Program-made: the position numbers and the translations under genes
Assembly (NCBI GenBank): GCA_951802425.1
Contig: OX637799.1
Location: 1,116,001-1,180,000, forward strand
Origin: Clavaria fumosa
Lineage: Eukaryota; Basidiomycota; Agaricomycetes; Agaricales; Clavariaceae
Direction: 5' to 3'
DNA length: 64,000 nt
Shown: positions 59,101 through 64,000 of the stretch, in pieces
How the letters are laid out: the number at the start of each line of letters is the position of its first letter
Position numbering within the stretch: position 1 is the first letter of the stretch
The notes under the pieces: model-generated
Database searches by the model: none
The model's input: only the letters and a program-made list of their open reading frames with translations
Told to the model about the DNA's origin: nothing

Positions 59101-59515
59101 TACTCGTTTTCAGGGGTGCAGGGGCTCGAGGGGATGGGGAACACTGTGGGGGGCAGCGGGTAAGGCTCAGCTCTGCCTTCTGCCAGTTGATATCCGGGTT
59201 ATGCCACTTGAGCCAGTCATGCCCAAGGATGACCTTGTGGGACTGGGTCTTTCCCAGCAGAAAGTGGATCCGCTCCTGGTGGTCACCAACTCTCACCAGC
59301 ACCTCTATCCCATATCGGACCTTTCCATCCCTGTTCTGTGTCCCATCCACATTATACATGGTGATTGGGTTCAGCAGGAGGGATGGCTCCAGTCCCACTC
59401 CTTTCGCCCACTCCAAATCCATGAAGCAGTTGGTGCACCCTGAGTCGACAAGGGCCTTCATTGTGGTCCCTTTGCCAGTGCTGAAAGCCTCCAAGTGCAC
59501 CTGGATGGCTAGCTC
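56165..59515 (-). CDS. Pol polyprotein of element B (protease, RT, RNase H, integrase, chromodomain)
   Basis: About 1116 codons, in the same frame as gag and separated from it by one TGA (59516-59518). Domains in order: protease ALVDSGCTNCFMD and VILGHDWL; RT with YVDDVIVF (YVDD catalytic), FFFKHEKDKLRPIIDYSRLN; RNase H VETDASNLATGG and DYISKALTAAEKNYDVYDKEFL; integrase HHCC (GHPG...GCETCQQTK), D of SWDIVGPLP, VVSDWGSQF and TDGQTERANQE; chromodomain YDVEAILDVKKVGRGVRYLVKWLGY, ending NLTNVALLL. The SDW in place of the usual SDR is explained by one CGG-to-TGG change. No other stop is present. Confidence 0.92.
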   Translation of the reverse strand, partial: ELAIQVHLEAFSTGKGTTMKALVDSGCTNCFMDLEWAKGVGLEPSLLLNPITMYNVDGTQNRDGKVRYGIEVLVRVGDHQERIHFLLGKTQSHKVILGHDWLKWHNPDINWQKAELSLTRCPPQCSPSPRAPAPLKTSTLASTSILDTRFPNSGPTPDWPSRYPLVFSEAKWDELPRSRPDFDIKIEFKKDPEHLSSKLYSLTRQEMVEMNRWVDEQLASGRIRPSKSPYASPFFFKHEKDKLRPIIDYSRLNAHLIKDKYPLPRIRDTVDVLKGASIYSKIDAKGGFPSMQVWPEHQHRYAFLTPRGLFEPAVMWFGLQNAPATFQRFMNHVLREEIAGGHVRAYVDDVIVFAEDLATHRYWMDRVLRKFGENGLCLKLSKCEFEKSEIIFLGMKISHNRLEHDPAKGVAVRDWPRPKNVKDVQRFNGMLNYLRRHIPNLSARAKPLFRLTGNVPWKWEEEEEAAFRDLRQALVSAPVLALPQDKGRWKVETDASNLATGGVLSQQQMDGTWRVVDYISKALTAAEKNYDVYDKEFLAVIRALRKWRAYLIGAEETIEIWMDHANLQYFRKPQKLKPRQVRWVGELQCFDFEIKYRTGKSNTKADALSRRPDYGEMVEEDAPVQVFPETEVRVSFTSEMETLLQKNSAVHIQKPEELDDEWTRDRAGLWRKGIVTWVPLGAREAVLEFEHDLPAAGHPGPWKLRAALVKGYWWPDMVKDADRYAQGCETCQQTKPDRTKRAAPLHPHLVPDGPWSVISWDIVGPLPLSRGHNAILVIVDKFTKRTLLEAIRLDLTGLGAARLLRDRVFRDHGVPHKVVSDWGSQFVSRFMKEFYSMIRVKANPSTAFHLQTDGQTERANQEMEIYLRAYVDHLQDDWAEWLSTAEFALNNHEHSATGQTPFFLDYGRHPWNGGLRPPSEVNPAADEWMAKLTESRRAAKEAMEKAVAAMKKSYDKGKRPSREYSEGDLVWLDTRNLKMDRPCKKLDNKRAGPFAVEEKVGPAGYRLKLPRAWRIHRVFNELLLTPYHPPSFPSQNLPPPPPPTIDDDHLEYDVEAILDVKKVGRGVRYLVKWLGYPVEGNTWEPRRNLTNVALLLRDFFLAHPDKAKLAGWDAQP

Positions 59516-60592
59516 TCATGGCACATGTTTCCGCACTTCTGGCCGCACTCTGGTTAGGCGCTCTGCCAGTCTCACTTCCTCCTTCACCTCAGCTCCAATT
59601 CGGGTATGTCTCCGCTGCAAGATAGTATATCGGGGTATACTTGCAGCAGGCACAGGGACGGAAAGGGGGCTGGCACACTTCTTCTCCCCAGTGGGAGTCC
59701 TCCTCTCTCTCTCACACAGCTCTATGCAGGCTCGGAGCCGTGCAATCTCTTTCTCATATCCCTCTGCCATTTGGGGGGCACATGGTGCTGCCCGGGTTTG
59801 GGCCCTTGGGACCTGCAGACGCGTATCAGGCAGGGGGCAGAAACGGACAGCATGGCCAGTCTGGTGGCATCGGAAACAACATCTCTCATCAGCAGGGACC
59901 CATCCTCGGGCCATGGCCACATCTGGAGTACACAGCAGAGGGGTCACAAGAGGTCGCGAAACGGTCACGGCAGGTCGCGCGGGGGTCACAGTGGGTCGTG
60001 GTGTCCATTCCGTGAGTATCCCATCCAGTCGCCTTTGCTGGGCATCAAGCCTCTCAGCCAGCACCTTCCATTCTCCATATGTCTCTGGCATCGGGGAGAC
60101 ACCATAGATTCTCTCCACCAACCTCCTACTCAGGTTCAACTCCAGCCAATGGACTAGGATTCCTGAGTCCTTCTCTGCACTCAACTTCGCCCGTTGGGAC
60201 AGCGTCTCGAATTTCGTGAAGAACTCTGGTGCTGTCATGGCACCCTGTTTCAGCCCTGCAATATCGGCAAGGGCAGTCGCACAGTCATTTGGGTCATCGA
60301 ATGCGCGCTTCATCTCCTCCACAAACTCTGCCCAGGTTCCGGCCTCGCCACTACCCAGGATCTCTTCCGCCTTCATATTTGCCCACTCTGCAGCGAATCC
60401 TTCTCCAGTAATTTTGCTCAGAGCAAAAAGGACCTTCACCAGGTCCACAGCATAGACAGTCGGGTTCGCCATAAACAGGAGGCGAAGGGATCGGAGGAAC
60501 ATACGGAAGTTCCTTTTCTGCCCATCAAAGGGGGCAACAGATAGGTCAAGCCTCATAGGTTGGGCTACAGGCGGGGCAACATGGTCTGCCAT
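59516..60592 (-). CDS. Gag of element B
   Basis: 358 aa from the ATG at 60592 (MADHVAPP). Capsid-like helices FDGQKRNFRMFLRSLRLLF, LFALSKITGEGFAAEWANM, AGLKQGAMTAPEFFTKFETL, VHWLELNLSRRLV. A CCHC knuckle CFRCHQTGHAVRFC follows, then a charged coiled-coil-like tail (GYEKEIARLRACIELCERERR). It ends at TGA 59516-59518. The aligned position in element A is Arg (in KKQRREL), so this TGA looks like a mutated Arg codon in what was one gag-pol frame. Confidence 0.88.
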   Translation of the reverse strand: MADHVAPPVAQPMRLDLSVAPFDGQKRNFRMFLRSLRLLFMANPTVYAVDLVKVLFALSKITGEGFAAEWANMKAEEILGSGEAGTWAEFVEEMKRAFDDPNDCATALADIAGLKQGAMTAPEFFTKFETLSQRAKLSAEKDSGILVHWLELNLSRRLVERIYGVSPMPETYGEWKVLAERLDAQQRRLDGILTEWTPRPTVTPARPAVTVSRPLVTPLLCTPDVAMARGWVPADERCCFRCHQTGHAVRFCPLPDTRLQVPRAQTRAAPCAPQMAEGYEKEIARLRACIELCERERRTPTGEKKCASPLSVPVPAASIPRYTILQRRHTRIGAEVKEEVRLAERLTRVRPEVRKHVP

Positions 60593-61154
60593 CACAGGCC
60601 CTGGATGCTGTAAATAAAGTTCCAGGCCTTGGGCACTCAGGATTTCTTCGATCTCTTAACAGTCCTGTCCTCTTAGGCTGCTCTTCTGTGTACTTATGTA
60701 CCTATAGAACTCTTATTCTATGAAACTTTTGTTAACGTGGGGCCCAAATGGTGTCCCAGGTGGTCGCTCCACAACTCCTAATGAGTTGCCCGTGCGCCCT
60801 TCTGACAATGGTCACAGAGCAAGGGCCCTGTCCACTGGACCAGGAAACTACAGAAAGACTATGTAGGGGCCTTTCCTTGCCCTGTACACTACACGATTCA
60901 CTGGTACGTAGCTGTAAAACAAAGTTCCGGGCCTTGGGCACTCGGTATCACTTGGGGAGGGTCACAGTTGACTTCCTCCTGGTCTGGTCACGTGTATCTA
61001 CACACAGTAAAAATTTCGCGCGGTTCTGTTACACACCGCGGGCAGGGTAAAGGAGAAGAGGATGATAGGGGCTGAGCTGTGACAACGTGTCACAGTTTGA
61101 AATTAAGGGTCCAGGCTAGCCGGGTTAGGACACGGGGCTAGGGCGGACAGGCAG
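60593..61154 (-). other. 5' leader of element B
   Basis: About 560 bp between the PBS and gag, on the minus strand. No open frame with recognisable content. It probably contains packaging signals, but none can be identified by eye. Confidence 0.5.
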
Positions 61155-61165
61155 ATCTTAGTATT
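61155..61165 (-). promoter_or_regulatory. Self-priming primer-binding site of element B
   Basis: On the coding strand AATACTAAGAT, one nt after the 5' LTR. It is an exact 11-nt complement of ATCTTAGTATT inside the LTR (61212-61222), which lies 43 nt downstream of a TATAAG box (61260-61265) and so is placed at the predicted RNA 5' end. Pairing stops at exactly 11 bp, as in Tf1 of fission yeast. No tRNA-type TGG PBS is present. Confidence 0.75.
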
Positions 61166-61166
61166 A

Positions 61167-61457
61167 TATCAGACTGGGTCTCACACAACTTAAGCGTAAG
61201 GTCATGACGACAATACTAAGATAAGGGGAAAAGAGTACAAAAAAGGAAAAGCGAAAGTACTTATAGCGAACGCTTCGGCACTTGCCGGCGTTCCCACGCT
61301 CGGACCCTCGGATCACGTGATGCGCCCAGGCCCCAGGTCATGTGATCTTACATGATTACATAATCCGACCCAGCCACAGGTCATGTGACCTTCCAACAAC
61401 CCTCCCCAGTTTCTCCACAACTGCACTTTGGGATGGCTTACATAAGCGATCCTAACA
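61167..61457 (-). repeat. LTR of element B (5' LTR in element orientation)
   Basis: Partner of 55863..56153, same 291-bp length. The coding-strand ends are TGTTAGGATC and CAGTCTGATA. It contains the promoter (TATAAG at 61260-61265) and the predicted transcript start with the 11-nt self-priming sequence at 61212-61222. Confidence 0.95.
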
Positions 61458-61462
61458 ACTAT

Positions 61463-64000
61463 TCACGCCTCAATTCATTTCTGATCAAAGATAAGTTCCC
61501 ACTGCCACGCATCCGCAACTGTGTAGACAAGCTGCGTGGAGCCAGGATCTTCTCCAAGATCGATGCGAAGGGGGGATTTCCGTCTATGAGGCTGTGGGAG
61601 GGGCATCAGGAGAGATGCGCATTTCTAACGTCGCGAGGTTTGTTCGAACCTACGGTAATGTGGTTCGGACTCCAGAATGCCCCCGCAACCTTTCAGAGGT
61701 TCATGAACCACATTCTGAGGGAGGAGATTGCCGGTGGACATGTCCTCACGTACATCGATGACGTCATCATCTTCGCGGATGACCTCGCGACCCACCGTTA
61801 CTGGATGGATCGAGTCCTGCAGAGATTCCGCGAGAATGGGCTGTGCCTCCAGCTAAGTAAATGTGAGTTTGAGAAAGCTGAGGTGTTCTACCTTGGGCTC
61901 AGGCTCTCACACAATCGCCTCGAGCATGACCCGGCCAAGGCGGAAGCCATCCGAAACTGGCCTGTACCCCGAAACATCAAAGAACTCCAACGCTTCCTGG
62001 GAATGGTCAACCACTTGCGGAGATTCATCCCCAACCTGTCCACGCGAGCCAAACCCCTGTTTAAGCTCACCGGCAACGTCCCCTGGTGTTGGCAGAGCGA
62101 ACAAGTTGCGGCTTTCCTGGATGTGAAAGGAGCGCTCGTCTCAGCCCCGGTCCTTGCCCTACCCCAGGACATGGGTAAGTGGAAGGTAGAAACGGACGCG
62201 AGTAACCTCGCGACGGGTGGTGTTCTTTCACAGCAGCAGCCTGATGGGACCTGGAGACCGGTCGACTACATCTCCGAGGCCCTCACAGCCGCCGAGAAAA
62301 ACTATGATGTCTATGATAAAGAGCTCCTCGTGGTCATCAGGGCTTTAAGAGAGTGGAGAGCGTACCTCGTGGGAGTGGATGAGACCTTCGAGATTTGGAC
62401 GGACCACGCCAACCTGCAGTACTTCAGAAAGCCCCAAAAACTGAAGCCATGACAGGTGCGCTGGTATGGAGAACTCCAAAGTTTCGACTTCGAGATCAAG
62501 TATCGGACTGGCAAAAGCAACACCAAAGCCGATACCCTCTCGTGAAGGCCAGACTATGGAGACGCTGCTGAGGAAGATGCCCCTGTCCAGATGCTCCCCA
62601 CCAACATGGACGTACGCACCAGCTTTACCTCGGAAATGGAGATGCTCCTCCAGAAAAAGAGCGCGGAACACGTCACGAAACCCACGGAAATTGATGACAG
62701 CTGGACGCGAGACCGCCTTGGGCTTTGGTGGAGAAACAACACTGTGTGGATACCCGCAACCATTCGTGAGGTGGTGCTCAACTACGAACACGACCTTCCC
62801 ATTGCAGGACACCCCGGAATAAAGAAAATGAAGGCCGCGATGGTCAAGGCCTACTGGTGGCCCAAGATGGTGAAGGATGTGGAGAAGTACGTGTCCGGGT
62901 GTGAAGGTTGCCAGAGAACCAAGCCCGATCGAACCAAATGCGCCGTGCCTCTGCACCCGCACCCAGTCCCAAATGGCCCATGGTGGGCGATCAGCTAGGA
63001 CCACTACCGCAATCCCGCAGGTTTGACTCCATCCTTGTGATCGTCGACAAATTCACCAAGCGCACACTCATCGAAGCGATCGGTTTCGACTTGACGAGCC
63101 TGGGAGCAGCGAGGATCCTCCGCGACCAAGTATTCCGGAACCACGGAATCCCCCAGAAGGTCGTCAGCGATCGTGGCCTGCAGTTCGTCTCTCAATTCAT
63201 GAAGGAATTCTACCAGATGATTGGGATAAAGGCTAACCCGAGCACTGCCTTCCATCCCCAAACTGACGGACAAACAGAACAGGTGAATCAGGAGATCGAG
63301 ACCTACCTGCAGGGATACGTCGACCATCTCCAGGACGATTGGGTGGAGTGGTTGAGCACAGCGGAATTTGCGTTGAATAACCGGGAACACTCCGCGACAG
63401 GCTACACGCCCTTCTTCTTGGACTATGGCTGACACCCCTGGAATGGAGGTATACACCCGTGGACAGAGGTGAACCCAGCTGCTGATGAGTGGATGGCGAA
63501 GTTAGAAGAGTTGCAACGTGCTGCCAAAGAAGCCATGGAGAAAGCCGTGCTGGCAATGAAGAAAAGCTACGACAGCGGAAAATGACCCAGTCGCGAGTAT
63601 GGGAAGGGAGACTTAGTTTGGCTCGACACGCGAAACTTGAAAATGGACTGCCCAAATAAGAAACTCGACAACAAACGGGCTGGGCCTTTTGCCATCATCG
63701 AGAAAGTAGGACCAGCTGGGTATCGCCTCAAACTACCTCCTGCTTGGCACATTCATGTTGTGTTCAACGAGCTCCTCCTAACCCCATTCATTCCCCCTTC
63801 TTTCGCCTCCCAAGCCTGACCTCCTCCGCCTCCTCCAACCATCGACAACGACCATTTGGAGTATGACGTCGAAGAGATCCTGGATGTGAAGAAAGTAGGA
63901 CGAGGAGTGAAGTACCTGGTGAAGTGGCTAGGCTACCCCATCGAAGAAAATACCTGGGAACCCCACCAGAACCTTACCAACACCGCAATTCTTCTCCACA
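61463..64000 (+). pseudogene. Remainder of element A pol (RT, RNase H, integrase, chromodomain start)
   Basis: Continues the RT exactly where it was cut: SRLNSFLIKDKFPLPRI, KIDAKGGFPSMRLW, YIDDVIIFADDL (YIDD), RNase H VETDASNLATGG. In-frame TGA codons occur near 62450 (LKP-x-QVRW), 62543 (LS-x-RPDYG), 63430 (DYG-x-HPWNGG), 63583 (GK-x-PSREY) and 63817. At most of these, element B has Arg. A small deletion or frameshift near 62996-63000 disrupts the integrase. The window ends inside the chromodomain (VKYLVKWLGYPIEENTWEP). Confidence 0.85.

Larger units (their letters stand above)
55863..61457 (-). mobile_element. Complete Ty3/Gypsy chromodomain retrotransposon B, nested in element A
   Basis: 5.6 kb with 291-bp direct LTRs (55863..56153 and 61167..61457) that differ at only about three positions I can see. 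It is flanked by a 5-bp target duplication ACTAT (55858-55862 and 61458-61462). Coding strand is minus: gag (60592 to 59516), then pol (59515 to 56165), with a polypurine tract (56154-56166) next to the 3' LTR. Domain order PR-RT-RH-IN-chromodomain is that of chromoviruses. Recent insertion; only one in-frame stop separates it from a single gag-pol frame. Confidence 0.95.
52441..64000 (+). mobile_element. Ty3/Gypsy chromodomain retrotransposon A, decayed, interrupted by element B
   Basis: The 5' LTR is 52441..53020. Then come gag, protease and the start of reverse transcriptase to 55862. Element B is inserted at 55863..61457. RT, RNase H, integrase and the start of the chromodomain continue from 61463 to the window end. 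The right LTR is outside the window. The coding region is broken by several TGA codons at positions where element B or the context has Arg (CGA to TGA), and by at least one frameshift. Its protein is related to, but clearly diverged from, element B. Confidence 0.9.

Noticed and set aside
59516..59518. Programmed UGA read-through or selenocysteine at the gag-pol junction
   Set aside because: Element A has Arg at the aligned position and CGA-to-TGA decay is common in this family here; no read-through context is evident.

Overview
The window is nuclear DNA of a filamentous basidiomycete, most likely an agaricomycete. The evidence is dense short spliceosomal introns (mostly 47-70 nt, GT..AG with a few GC..AG), compact gene spacing, expanded septin-like and Zn2Cys6 families, and chromodomain Ty3/Gypsy retrotransposons of Tf1-like type. 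All gene models were assembled by eye from exon frames, splice sites and recognised protein motifs. Exon joins are given in the evidence, and their lengths close in frame.

Region 1 (1-44.6 kb) is gene-rich and mostly housekeeping. In order: a C-terminal gene fragment; a catalytically degenerate nucleoside diphosphate kinase-like protein; TAM41 (mitochondrial CDP-DAG synthase); ALG6 (N-glycan glucosyltransferase); a 640-aa membrane protein; ARO7 (chorismate mutase); two paralogous septin-like GTPase genes flanking a gene with two Zn2Cys6 domains; a further Zn2Cys6 gene; a 3.4-kb gene-poor stretch; RIO1 kinase; a small four-TM protein; RSP5 (C2-WW-HECT E3); EAF7 (NuA4); UFD2 (U-box E4, 21 exons with a 7-nt microexon); a Yra1/ALYREF-like RRM protein; SEC27 (COPI beta-prime); DER1-like derlin; and a SET-MYND protein. 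Several divergent pairs have only about 100-115 bp between start codons.

Region 2 (44.6-52.4 kb) is accessory and repeat-rich. It has two copies of a 1-kb duplication, a tRNA-derived SINE, a 1.3-kb G-rich minisatellite, tandem promoter-like repeats and a 381-bp perfect-length fold-back element. Embedded in it are two small TATA-driven genes whose introns are copies of one another. One of these (51,332-51,719) is a 60-codon proline-rich gene made of five tiny phase-0 exons separated by four homologous introns of about 50 nt.

Region 3 (52.4-64 kb) holds nested LTR retrotransposons. Element A, on the + strand and decayed by CGA-to-TGA changes, starts with a 580-bp LTR at 52,441 and runs off the window end. 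Element B is complete, on the - strand, with 291-bp nearly identical LTRs and a 5-bp target duplication (ACTAT). It is inserted into the reverse transcriptase region of A. Both elements carry an 11-nt sequence after the LTR that can pair with a site downstream of the LTR TATA box, the hallmark of Tf1-type self-priming.
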